Assembly (NCBI GenBank): GCA_016801845.1
Contig: CM028926.1
Location: 7,662,501-7,726,500, forward strand
DNA: 64,000 bases
Direction: 5' to 3'
Origin: Polydactylus sextarius
Taxonomy: Eukaryota; Chordata; Actinopteri; Polynemidae
Both the position numbers and the translations under genes were made by a program. Positions 41,301 to 55,200 of the stretch are shown in pieces (within the stretch, counting starts at the first letter, position 1; the number at the start of each line of letters is the position of its first letter). The notes below the pieces were generated by a model, which saw only the letters and a list, made by a program, of their open reading frames with translations, ran no database searches and was not told the origin of the DNA.

Positions 41301-43234
41301 TGACAAATGCTCCATTAGAGGGTATATATATCGTGGCTTTATTCAAGTAAAATACTCTCAAATGCTATTAGTACAATATTAGATATCACTTTTGGCAGTG
41401 GACACTATACCTAAAGCCATTAATATACATTGAGTTTACTCTGTTTTTCTTTTTTCCTCTTTTCAAAATGTCATATTAGTCCAACTGTGCCCAATATGCT
41501 GCTGATAGAAAAGAAGAAGAGAAGATGTGTGATCACCTCATCAGCGCTGCTAAACACAGAGACCATGTGACGGCAAATCAGTTGAAGCAGAAAATCGTCA
41601 ACATCCTCACCAACAAGCACGGCGCCTGGGGGACACTGGCCCAGAGGTAAACCCTTACACTCAGACATAGAAGAGCAGGTTCAGATCAACATGGGCCACG
41701 TGAAGAATTTTAACATGAATCATTGTTGCTCCATGTAAGGTCCAACCTAGAGGACAAAAGTTACCTGCCCACAAAACTCTGCAGTGATGGGATGGGACCA
41801 CCAGTTAATGTCATTTTCCCAGGATCCAATAGGGTCAGTGATCGGGTCAGCAAACGCAATTACAGTGTGGAGAGCCTTAATCCCCTGGGGACAGCTGATT
41901 GGCCAGTCGTCCGACATACTGAGGTGGAAGTAGGGGGTTGGGGTGTTTCTGCAGTGTTGTCCAGGCATTCATTGACCCTCTCAGTAACACAGCCCAGCAC
42001 CTGGTGTTGGTTGCAGACTTCATCTCACCTTCATCCACATGGTCCCACAGATACAGGCGAGAGTGGAAGGATCAAGAGCGAGTTATATTAGATAAACAAT
42101 AGTGTTTCAACGTCCTGTTTATATTTCTTACTCAACTAGGAGATGCTAATTTGATTATTTATCTTCCATTACAGAGGTCACAGACGTCCCTCACAGGCTG
42201 TTGTGTGGTTTATTTCAAGACAGATTTTTATTTCATAGCTGGAGGCAGATCAGATTCAGAAATATACAGAAAAAAAGTCAAAATGTAAAACAAACAAAAC
42301 ACTCACTCTAATGTTATCACAAACACAAATTGTTCTTTGATTTGTATTCTGTAAAAGACTTGAGAGAGTCTGCGTCTTTCACACAACACGCCACTATTGA
42401 TTTGCCAAAACAAACTTTGCCTCTTTACTGAAACGGTAGCTTTGGTCTTGTTATTAAATTTTGAAAATACAGTGCAGATGTTCAGCCGTGTGCACTGAAA
42501 TTGGGTTTGGTTCGTATTTTCACCCTTATTTACCATAGCAAAAAAAAAAAAAAAAAAAAAATGAAATATTGTTGCTGGTGCAATTAATTTTTATGGCTAC
42601 ATTTTATGTCCGTGACTTGCAGTAACATTCAAAGAGTTTTGTCCTAAACCAGCAGAAGTCATTAGCAGCTACATTAGCTTTATTTTTTGTGGATTATGAA
42701 CTATGTCTAATAATTTAATAATATTTGATTTTTATTGATATTATTGTTTTTTTCTTACGAGGCCATTAGGTTGTTGTGATTCATTTCAAAACTACCACAG
42801 AGAAACAGAACGTATAAAAAAGTGTGCAAAGTATTGCAGCACTGTTTTGTCTGAGACAAATAATTTAATAGAATTCAAATACAGATCGTCATAGAACTGA
42901 CTGAACCTTAGCGGCCAGTGACAAAATCTTTTGGATTGAATTTTTGGCTCGTGTTCAAATATTTATGGAGGCCCTCTCCGAGGCATAGCATTTGCATTGA
43001 AACAAAAGGTTATTGAGTGTGGGCGCATTGTAAATGATACCGCAAAACTTCCAACAAATTCAAATTTAATGGTAACCTGCTGGTGAAGAAAAATGATGCA
43101 ATATGCTCACAAGCTCAAGGCAGTGTTGCAGTTCAACAGCTTAGTCTTATTCAATGCTACATTAACTTTCCCATTTATGCTGCTCTTGTAAAATATAAAG
43201 CCCTCAAGCATTTTGAGGTGGCTGTCTGTTATAC

Positions 43235-43277
<43 letters not shown>

Positions 43278-46200
43278 TGTGAGCGATAGAGAGAGAGAGG
43301 ACTCGTTAATGTTTGTTTTCACCCTTGTGCACAGAAATTGTTTTGCCTTTTATTCTTAAGTTCTGCCTGGAGACACGCCAAAGGCTATTTATCATTTGTG
43401 TCAACTATATTATAAACAAAATTATTTTTATTTTTAGGCAGCCGAGAGACAGAAATTAGTTTAACTTATGTTTATAATATTTCCCTTTGCCAGTGTATGT
43501 TTGCTACTGTTCCACCACCACCTGGTTTGCTATTCGGTGAAGACATCTGCAGGTTATCTGTGTCTCTGAGGGCCACTCTATTTTGAGCTGTTGTTCTCTT
43601 TGTGGTGGACAGTGTAAGAGATTGTGTTGCAGTGCATACAACAACAATAATCACAAAAGGAAATAATCTGTGGAAAGCTGAAAAACAGCTGCTCTGCAGT
43701 CATGTGATCTGAGTGAAGAATAAGCAGATCAGACCCTGCAGTGGCCTGTTAGATCATACTATATGCTTGCCTGATGATGAATGTCCCCCTGTATAGAGTC
43801 AGCATAGGAAAATCAATACTCCTCAAATTGAAACAGTATAGGGTTGTATTGATCCGCTGTGCTAAATCAAAATGAGGAGGCTTTGATACATCTCTCCAAG
43901 ACAGCTCCCTGCCCAGTAATGACACACTATCAATTTTAGCTTTACACTGATAAATCAAGTTGAAAATTGGATGTCAGAGTTTTTTCCAGGGAGAGAGTGA
44001 TTTTCTCTGCCCTCTGGTCCCCTCTGCTGTTGACCTCTGAACCGTGCCAGTGGATTATAAAGTTCAGACTCGTCTAAAGTGAAAGTAGATGTCAAGGCGA
44101 AGCTGATAAATTCGTTGAAGAATAATGTCCACTACTTTTGCCGCAAAGGACCACCTCGCTGTGACAGTACAATAAATTCTCTCTGATTTTGCATCTTACT
44201 CTGCAAGGTGAAGAGCAAATGTTTGTTTCACACGACAAATATCTGTAACTCCTTAGGTAATTCAAAATATACTGATAGGATTACATTGTGGTAGTAAATA
44301 AACCTCTATATTAAAATGTATAGGTATAATTATGTGGTGGTCTATTAGTGATGTCAATGCCAGAATCTCTTATTTACATTTTATTTTAAATGCTACTTTG
44401 TAACATTTTACATACAGAGACACTTCTATGTGCTAAAGATATTTTACTTTCACAATGTGAACTTCAGTGAATCTCTTGTGTCATTCTCCACCCTCCTTCC
44501 AGTAGCACTCCTCAGGCACTAATTGTTTCGACACAACCAGCCTAACAGTAATGTAAAAGGGGCCGAAAGAGACAAACCTCCCTTTGTTCCCATGCAGACG
44601 TTCATGTTCACATCAGCAGCATCAGAGACAGCTGATGGAGTAGCCTCCACTGGCCCTCACAGCAGACCTTAACCTTACCTGACTAGCCTATCGATTGTCA
44701 ACATTTCTTCTGTATAATTACTTTTTTGTAGCAGGGAAGAGAAAGGAAAATGGCGGCATGTATTGATCTGTGGCCAGGCGGTGAAACAGCCGTTTCCCTT
44801 GACTAACAGTGAGTTTCATCTCTCACACGTGATGAATGGTAACAATCTGCCCGTGGATAATAACTTTGTGATGGAATGAACCTTTTTACTCACGACGTGC
44901 CTGGAGTATTTGGTCTCGCCTGAAAGGGTTATCAATTCTAATAGAAGTCCACCAGCACAAAGGGGGAGCACCTTTAGACGGCCTTACAACCTCAGAGGGT
45001 TCAAGGTCTGAGGACCTCTCTGGGGCAGAAAAAAAGGCCAAGGTCTCTGGTTGAGTCTAATAGTATAAACACAAATTAAACCTTGTTTGATATTAATTAT
45101 TATTCAAACATGTTCTAGTTTTTGATGACCACAGTTTATTTTTTATATCTTTGTATTTTGTCTCATGTATAAATACCAACATTTATGTGATTCATGTTTT
45201 CTCTTGATGATAAAAAATAGTGATGTTAGGTGATTTAAGAAAGGACAAAAAAAAATAATGTACCTCCAAGTGCTCACTTTTGGCTCTAGAGGTTTCTATT
45301 GTTCCCCCTCCACCAGGGCTTGTCTGATCCAGTTCTCTCCCTACCTACTACTTTTCACTATCTAGAGATGTATCAGTAAATGGCAACCTGATTTGGAGTT
45401 GCTAGCAAGTGTTAATATTTTCTATTTTTAATAGTCTTTATTTAATTTATTCATGTTAATTTACGACACAATGCTGCTTTATTTTTGTAAAACCATAGTC
45501 TTTCAACTGGCACTTTTTCCTGACCTACACCAAGCTCTATTCCCTTGGGGTACTCTTAACCTTGCACACTGTGCTAATTATCTCTGGAAAAAGGCCCATT
45601 CACACAATCATCAATTTCATCGGCTGTTGAAATTGAACTGGGCATCGCCTGACTGTGCCCCATTTCCGATGAAAGATGGGGATCCTCAAGTCTGGCAAAC
45701 CAGGGGAGTTCACCTACAGTACAGTGCAGCTCCTCATCCCTCGTCTGATCGCGTGCGTCTGTCTTCATTACACCAGATGACCTGGAGTTAATCTTGTTGC
45801 TGCTGTGTTGCTTCCCTTTTGTCTTTGTCCAATATCCATTCCTCAGCGTGTCTCTTCTCTATCTCTCAATCTACAAAAGGAACATCATAGCCAGTAACTG
45901 GAAGCATTTGGATCTTCATGGTATCCTCATGTCTGCAACAGTGTTGAGTATAGTGATGATTAGAAATGGTGAAATTAAAGAGATGAAAGTCTTGTGTACC
46001 ATTTGCAGCCCACTATGATAATCTGATCATGATGTTGGCCATCCAGTCACTTAACACTTGGCATTCGACAGACATATGATCAAACATGATGTGTTTTTAT
46101 AGAGGAAATTACTGTGTGTTTTTTTTTCTTAGTTTATAGCTTACTTTGAAAGCAGTGGGCTGAGAAATGCTGATCACCATATGGTTGCCAGTCACCACTT

Positions 46201-49200
46201 TTTTTGAAGCGTAGTGTCTCTTTTTGTTGGTATTTTTTTCATTTAGTAGCAGTAGATAGAAAAATGTGGCGTAAAAATGCTTACCAATAAGAACGCACTG
46301 GTTGACAGACAATGTTTTTGCATTTCCTTGCCTTTGTATTGAGTGTCTGCCAGCTGCCTGATGGTTTTCATGACGTGTGGAATCCCTGTCATTACACATC
46401 CACATATGTGGTTGTCAATTTAATGGGATCAAAGGACTGGTAAAAGTCTGGTTCTGGACTGAATATGTTGCCAGAGTGTTCTTGGTAATTCTGTGTGGGC
46501 AGGTTCATGTTAATGTAATAATCTTGATAATGAACAATGTGTTGCGTATTTTATTTTCTAATCCAATTATTTGGGTTTTTTATTTTATTTTATTTTATTT
46601 TACCTTTTTTGGAATATATTTGTAATTTTATTGCAGTGTTTAGGTGCAACATTTGCATCTCAAACAAATTCCTCATGGACTCATAGCGAGAGACTGTTCA
46701 ACCAAATGAAAATGAAAGAAAAGGCTGCTTGTCCTCAGCATTAGTCTAAAAGTGACATTTGTTCAGTGTCCCAGTGTGTGTATGATAGAAACCAGTCTCT
46801 GCCCCTTTGAATAGAATTGTCACTGATTACTGGTATTTATTATAATTACCCCTGCTCATGCCACCAATGGAAGCTTTTAAAAGGAGTATAATGGTGTTTT
46901 ATTGAATCAGCATGTCCTTGTCCTTCCTCCCAACCGCCTCACACAAATCTCCTCTGAGCATAAATAGAATAAAAGGGAGATCTTTAACCATGATCCTCAT
47001 TTTCCTGCAGACCAACCATGTTCATGTTTTAGTGAGTCATTCTCTTCTTGGTGACTTGAAAACATGAAGTTAATTATTTCTTTTGACAATAAGTTGCATT
47101 AGATTGACTGTATTTTTATTTCAGTAATTTTTATCTTCATTGAGGGATTTTATTTGCAGAGATGACATAACAGAGCAACTGTATTTTTTTTTCAGTGAAT
47201 TTGAAGCTCAGTCATTTTCATTTAATATGCCCTTAGCTTGAGATGATATTGACTCAGTCCTCAAACAAGCACCTTACACCTGGTGATGGCATATATTCAA
47301 GTTTACTCTTTTACTGCCTCAAGTTTACCCTTTTACTCAAACACCAATACTATTCTCCAAATAACACGAGGAAACAAACTACAGTCTCTGCTTCTTTAAT
47401 ATAACACCAGCACTAAGAATATATCACTTTCTAATCCAATATGAACCCTTGTCACCTGTCAGAAGTATCTCTCTTTTCTAGAATGATGTTATAGTTTCCT
47501 TTCCGGTATCATTCCTTTCATTTTTCTTTTCCTCCCCATCTTATTTTTGAATTATTCCTGTCAGCTTTCCCTTTCCTTTTACAAACAAAACACATTCCCT
47601 GTAGACTGGGGTGATCTGGCACCTCAAAAACCTCAACACCGGCTCCTTCAGGAAAGATGTACTTTAAATACTTATTTGAAAGAGAAGAGAATAGATGATA
47701 GTCCTTTTACACATTTATCCCACTGCACTTAGCAAGTCTGGAAATGTCCATAAATAATGGTGCTCCTGTTTCCTGTAGGTTATCAGTGCTGGAAAATTAG
47801 CTTTTAAAATGCGGTTTGAAATCCATTTGGGTGATTGATGGGTGACAGGACTAATAAATTTTGCCAGTGTCTAGGAGGCTGGCTTATAGCCATTCTTTAT
47901 GGTTGTCATGAAGCCAGACACATTTGATGTGGAAAATAAGGTCTCGAGTGACGCTTAATACAGAATGCTATTGGATGAACAATTTGTTGTTGTTACACAG
48001 ACAATACAGGCAGCTAGTGTTCTATGAATGACTGGTGTTTTATCACCTACACTGCAAATGTGGTTGTCTGCAGCCTTGAAAAAACGTAGGGATCATAATT
48101 GTTAGATTGTGCAGTGAATTAAAAATAAATGTGTCTTTACATTTCTTGATTCTTCCTTATTTCCCATCATGCTTTTAAGACATCAATGAGCTTTTTGGTG
48201 GCTCTGTGCCACCTCAGACATCCCATGTGTGAGACCTCAGTAGCTCCAAGCTGTGGTCCTATAGTAGCTGCTGCAGCCCTGTGCACTTTTCCTGGACCAC
48301 CCTCGGAGAGGCGGTTCTTTTAGCACAGCACTTTGGAACAATCCAAATCTGGTCCAGCACTGACCACATAGTCTAGAATATCACAGGTCCTACTCAAACA
48401 GCAGAATACCACATTCAAACTGAAACCATCTGCACAGGACTAAACGAGAGGAAGAGACATCAAAATGTTGGCATCCAACTCATTAATCAGACTTTGAAAC
48501 TTGCGGGTTTTGTTTGTTGCGCATTTGATTGCTATTAAAGACAAATGAAGATATTTTGGGGTTAAACTTAGATTGACTTCAAAAGAGAATATTTAAGCAG
48601 ACTCAAATAAAATGCATCAAATGCAGTTAATACTGTTATAATATAATCTTCAAAGTGGCAGATTTATCCCCCACCGGCATCTGCTCTCTATTTACTCTAA
48701 GAATTAGGGGGCATAATCTGCAGCAGTAATCGCCCAGTTGCCTACAGTGGATTTACATTTTTCACACTGTGTAATCTTGCGTTTACAATATCATTTACGT
48801 GGGTTTCTCCTTTCCACCCACTGACATCTCTCTTTTCCTCAGTTAAGCTTTGAGGGAGATTGACAGGGGACAAGTTCAAGGCGTTAAGACTTGCTTTGCA
48901 TACAGCAGCTCATGATTCTTTGTGCATACAACGTGCGCACACGTTAACGCACACATGCGCACACATACGTGCATACACACTCAATTTTGATTGATACTTA
49001 ACTGAAACTGAGCTCTTGTTGCTGTCAGAGCCCAGCTAAGTCTCCTGAGCCTCTTGATTTCTGACATTTGTAGATATTACATTCACGGAGAAGGAGGCTG
49101 TATTTCGTGATGTGATCCTCTGTAACACTTTAATCTGTTTAGACTGCTTCAATACTGTGGCAGGGAAGGGGGCAGAAACCATACAATGGAACAGACAGCT

Positions 49201-52200
49201 GCCTGCCAAGGTCTTACTGTATCCTGCACACACTGAAAAATCTATACTTGGATGTGAATGCAGGTTTTGTTTGTGTTTTACTTTACTTATAATAGAAGTA
49301 ATTGCAGCACATACTTAATGTTTGTTTAATAATTAGCATTAAATAGTTAAACTGTGGGAATATTGGAGTGTCCTCTTGTCTCCACCCATACTGTAGCTGT
49401 TGAGGCTCAACAAAATATAAAAAAATAAAAAAATTTTAGCAGTGATGCCATTTTTCTTCACATTTGACTGAAAATGAAAAGAAAACAATCATTGTGCCAG
49501 GCTGATGTAATCACCTCTTGCCTTACTGTCAACTGCACAGCAATTATTTGAATCATCACCATTTTTTATATTTTTTGTATTTACCACCATGTTGAGAGTA
49601 AATTAAAACAAGACTCTTTTCTTGCTGCATTTCCCTCTAAAGAAAACATAAAGGCTTTGAAATAGCTCCAGCTAGTGCACAGTTGGAACAAGCAGCACTT
49701 AGTAACCTAATGCTAGTCCTGGTGCTTAATGGTTTGCATTAGCTGCAAGCAATAAAATTATCCCAGGTCCTCACTAATGTTGGAATAATCATTTACAAAG
49801 ATGGTTACCACATGCTGGAACTGTTTTTTTTTCTTTTTCTCTTTTTTTACGACCCTAATTCGCTGTTATTAATAATGAATAAAAATGCAATTTTCTGTCG
49901 GGTTGCTCCAGGGCTCTGGGAATCATTTCAATGAATATTTCAGCACATTATTTTAATCATGGCTCCACATATGCAGGGAGGGGGTTTGTTTTATAGGCTC
50001 ATGCTTCAACCGCCCCAAGACCCCGATCATTAAACCCCACGCTGTCTGCGTTGAGGTTTCTACCTTTGATTTACAAGACTTGTTAAAAAACATTGTAAAA
50101 AAGGAGGCAAGCTGTGCCATTTATACTTGTAATTTGATGCTGTATTTGTTAATGGGAGTGCCTGTGATTTATGTGTGCAGCGGCTGCTGCTGCTGCTCCC
50201 TGCTGTTCTGATACTATAGGCTTTAGCAGAGGTAACATTATTGGGCCTCTGCAGAGAATGCCACCAGTCGGCCTAATAAATCTACTATCTTTGGCTTTTT
50301 TTTTTTTTTTTTTTTTCCCTTCAAGATTTTTTCCCCTGATAAAGAAGTGGCTTCTGTAATCAGACCATCACTGAGGAGTGTGTGCTCTGTCTAACCTGCC
50401 TGTTCTCTTGTGTCTATCATAGTCAGCTGCACGACTTCTGGCGTCTCGACTACTGGGAGGATGACCTACGACGGAGGCGGAGATTTGTCAGGAACCCATT
50501 TGGCTCGACCCACTTGGATATCACATGCAAGACCCTGCAAGAGTATAGTGAGTTTATCATTTCTTTGTGGAGTCTTTTTTTGAGCTATTAGCTTTAAGGG
50601 AGCTGAAAATCCAAGGACATCATTACCACATATTAAATGTAGAACATCAGTGTTGCCATTAAAACATTAAAGAAAAAACATTAAAAGGGCACCAAATTGT
50701 AGCTCAGGTTTGTCCTTATAGTTTAGCATATTGCCCACGAGAAGTTAATTGTCATTTTTATTGGCAACATATTTATGAGTCGTGTGAATTGAACATGACA
50801 CATCCATTTTATTGCACTTTTTTATTTCCATCACAACACACACTAAAGAACAAATTAGATCTCCCTCTTTATTGTTTTCTTCTCTGCCTGAAACTTTTCT
50901 TATTGACCCAGGCAGGCTTGTAGTGTTGCCCACCACCTTGTGTCAATTTTGCCATGTAACATTATGTCATGCAACACTGACCTTTAAAGGAAAGCAGCTC
51001 AGCACTATTAAAACTCTTGGCCCTTCTCTCCTGCTTGTAATTGAATAACAGAGCAGCTGTAAGAAAGGTATGGGCCTGAATGTATTGATTTTGAAATTAA
51101 AAGAATAAGCACCTTTTTGGCTTCATAGAAAACAGACGGCAGACAATGCATTATGGTCACAGTTGTTTTTTTTTTACAATGATTGTAGGTTTAAAGCAAC
51201 ACTTCACTGACCTCATGTGTGACTCAAGTGTTGAGCTCTTAAAACCGGCCGTTGGCTGGGTTCAGGATGTCATCTGGCTGCTCTCAACTTTAGCTCTGCC
51301 ATGACTACTATATGAAGACCATGGCAGCTCTGTAGATAAACACATGCCAGCTGCTGCCTCAGCTGCAGGTGGTCCATACATGAGAACCACATGCAATAAT
51401 TGCACCTTCTGTTTTAGATTTGTGGTGGTTTCATTATTTTTAGCCATGAGCTAATTTTGTGGGCTTTTGGTGATGTGTTGATTCAATTGTGGGAGAAGTA
51501 AAGCTGAGTAAAGTTAGATCTATAGTACCTTTGAAAGATATGTAGGGATCTGAACAACATAGGTGCAATTAGCAAGGATTTTTCATTGCGCTATACACCT
51601 TTATTATACTCCAAACAGTCCTCACCTACCTATTTACTATAATCACTAATTATCACAAAGCTTAATATACTGATATCTTTTCCATCATTGTTTTAATGTT
51701 TTTTGACATGTACTCATCATTTTATAGTTGTTGAATAAAATAAAATTCACTTTAGTTTAGTCCCACTCAAAACCTCTGTTCCATTTGGTAACTTTATCTT
51801 TACCCACAGTGCAGTGGCTCAAATTGGTAAATGTGCATGTTATCATTTTTAGTTATGTGACATGTATCCACAAGATAATGCCACAAATGCATATCATATT
51901 ATTAGTTATGTTGTTTGACATTAGAGCTTCAGCATAGTTGAGTGAAGACTTGTTGAAGTTCTGCTGGCATGTGGTGGTTTTAATGAGCGGAATAATGTAT
52001 AAACTTGTCAAGTGAAAGGGATCGCCTGCGGTCGGATGGCCCTCGTGCTCTCCTTGAGAGGTGAGCTGCACTTTCAGGCTTTTTCCAGCAGGCTTTGATG
52101 TGGTTGCAGAGCGCAGGCCAGGATTTTGTTGTAAGTTAAAATGAGAAGGATCTTTTGTTCTTTTTTAGAGCTTCAGTAGATTTTGTTTGCAGTGACAGTT

Positions 52201-55200
52201 GGCAGTTTTTGTTTCAAATGTATTATGACAGTTAGTGTGTTTTCTATGAATATTCACTTTTAATTAGCATGGAATTAAAGATAGGATCTGTCTTTAGCAG
52301 ACAACCCTGGTGCAGAGGCTCAGAGGTTGGATATCCATTAGTCATAACATCCAGACTTTGTTTCTGGGATTTGACAAGGACTCCATAGAACTTTTTTAGT
52401 GGGTTCCCGGCTGCATAGGCAGCAGAGTAGAAAAACAAAGAAGCCTGTTTGAGTTGGCCCTTGAGAGTCATTATTAAAGCTTTAAAAATCTGGGACTATT
52501 GGAGAACCAGTAGGATGTCCAAATTGAATACACAGTTTCTGGTTTGACAGCAGGATATGACAGTATACACTCAGCCACCATCTCGAGTTTGAAGAGGGCA
52601 GGATTACACTGCTGTGTTCACAGCAAACGTCAGTCTTTTGAACTCACTTGGGAAAAATGAAAGTGAGCAGGAAATATTTTTTTTAACACAAAGAACATTT
52701 CAGTGAGTGAATGGACCGCATCTTTTTTGACAGCATCTTAGAGTCTCATAATCCTCAGTGTTTTCTCTTAGATATACAGAAATGCTTTTTTCATCTGTGG
52801 TTTTGATTTCATAGAGACTGTTTAACCAATTATTTCCACTCTTTTTTGAAATTTCATATTGATATTTCAGACTGAAGTTGCCAGTGTCGATATGACCCTG
52901 AAAATATTACCTCTTTTCTGCAAAATAGTCATGTAACAAGTTGAGCTACATCTTTGAATTAGTTCTACCTAAAAATTAAAAGAATGAAAATGTCAAAATC
53001 AAACTTGAGGTTTCAGCAAATCTAGAGCATCAGTGTAACCTTTGTAATCACTTCTGTGCAGCGTGTGTGTGAGACTGTGTACGTTTGTGGACATGCGTGA
53101 TGGGAGGTTAAACTCTGCCTTAAACTCTGCTTCATTGTCTATTAGTTGCATTGACAGCTTAGCCAGCACATTCTGTCTCTGCCCTCCGCCTGTAATAACC
53201 TGCCCTGTTACAGCCAGCCCATAGACCAGTATCAGAGTATATTGTTAGGTGATTGGAACTGGGCAAGCATGAAATGGAAGTCACGTTAATATTGATCCAA
53301 GTGTTTAACGGGGTGTTTTACCTCCGGGTGTCCTTGCTGTCTCATTTCAGGTGAGCAGCTTCTCTCAGCGCTGATTGCCCCGGTCAGAGATCTTTATAGC
53401 TCTTTACTGCAGCAGAGGCACCAGCCTCATGATGTGATATTAACCCTCTCCAGCTTTATAATCACATATATTAAACAGTGACAAATGACATCAGGGCTTT
53501 CACTAGTATGCAGATCTGGACACTGGAATGCAGTCATTCAGTAAATATGCAATATGCTCAGAAAGAGTCGTGTGTAGCACCTAACACTCAGGTCCAGATG
53601 GGGATTATTAGACACTGCTGTTAATGTTTTGATGGAGAGAAGATGGGGTTGTTTGTAACCTCTGGCAGCACAGTAGACACGCACTGCACATCTCAGGATA
53701 TTGAATAAAGATCACCCCAAGAGGAAGTGTCTGCACTACATAAACTTCCCTACATCAAAGTTATAATGTTTACTTTTACGGTTTCAAAACACATACTCTG
53801 CAATACGGATGGCTTACATCACAGGAAGTATGAAGCTGTCAGTTTTTCCCCTCCCTCATTTCATCTTTCAGTACAGAGTAAATAAAAGTGAAGAGACAGA
53901 GGGCAGAATTGCATCGCCCTAGCAGTAATGCAATCCCATGGACTGGACTTTTTCTCTCTGTGGAATGTGGAGCCCGTGGAGAGGGTGCGTAGGAGGGTAG
54001 GATCTGAAACGGTCACAGTCTGGGAAACGGAAGAAATGTATTTTAAACATTCTATAGGGATCGCGGTATGTTGATGTTGGAATGATTGCACAAAACACTG
54101 ATATACATTATAAGATAAGTGTAAATAAGATATGGGAAGAGGCTTACACTAATCTTATCTACAAAGATCTGACAGAATGAGACACAAAACAGAATCATTG
54201 CAGCAAAAACCCAAGCGTTAGAGATCTGCTTTAGAGACTCTAATCTTTTGTTGAGAAAGAGGTCAGGATAGTTTTTTTTTTTTGTTTTAGGCTGTGTCCA
54301 ACATGTTCTGCCACTTCATGAAAACCTGAGGTATTTTGTGTTTTATTTATAGTCGTGTATATTGAATTGCTATTGAAGTATTTGTGAAATCAGCTTTTTT
54401 TTTTTTTTTTGGAGTTGAAGTTCTCGTACAAGTTAGTTGAACCTTAAGTAAAACATGATGTTGTGGATTTCTGTTTGAGGAGAGGCGGTGAAGTGGTTGA
54501 GCCAGGGTGTATAATACATAGGAGACTTAGAAAAACACATGCTTGCCGGTTGTGCAGAGGCTATAAAAATGAAAGGCCAGTGCCACAGAACTCTCCAGCA
54601 CTGCAGTATATGAAACATGGACCCCTGGCAGCAGTATTGTAGTTGATTCAACAGTCTTTTAAAGGCCTTTCAACTCTTATCTATTCCATACTGAATAGTA
54701 AAACTACTGAAAACAAAAATATTTCCAAAGCGGGAGTCTTTATGTGATGATAAAGTTCATATGAATTGGGCTTTAGCTTGTTCACAAAAGAATAAGTTTG
54801 ATTTCATCACTCTGAGAAGAATTATCCTTTTTTCATTATGCTAAATGTGAAATACAAAATATTGCTGCTTATGCATGGTCTTTTTTTAATGCAGCTACAT
54901 TTTTCATTATGATGCTGAAGACATAATGAGATTTACATTCTTACTTTCTGGAAAACTGTCACCATTACCATTAAAAAGTTTTAAGTAATCTCTTCCCTCG
55001 ACTTTTCTGTCAAAACAGCCTTTTTCCTGCTGATCTGATATTCCACCGGTTTACACTTTAGGAAGATCCGTCACTGTGTTATATCCTGTCACCAAATCCT
55101 TTTCTTCAGTTACATCTCATTAAAGACGAGGCCATTTCATTACATCTTTAAAAAATATTCATATTCTTTTTTTTGTCACTGTCAACAATATAATATAAAT

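Larger units (their letters stand above)
41647..50422 (+). other. nbea: Intron, 8.8 kb (largest in window)
   Basis: Holds a 22-base poly-A (42540-42561), (GT)n plus (GA)n at 43238-43301, a (TTTTA)n at 46578-46602 and poly-T at 50299-50317. Between them are long non-repetitive, TAAT-rich blocks (44580-44960, 45560-45800, 49850-49990) that could be conserved regulatory elements. No exon or gene recognised. Confidence 0.75.

Noticed and set aside
43083..43322. Frames over the (GT)n/(GA)n repeat
   Set aside because: Simple-repeat translation with no family.
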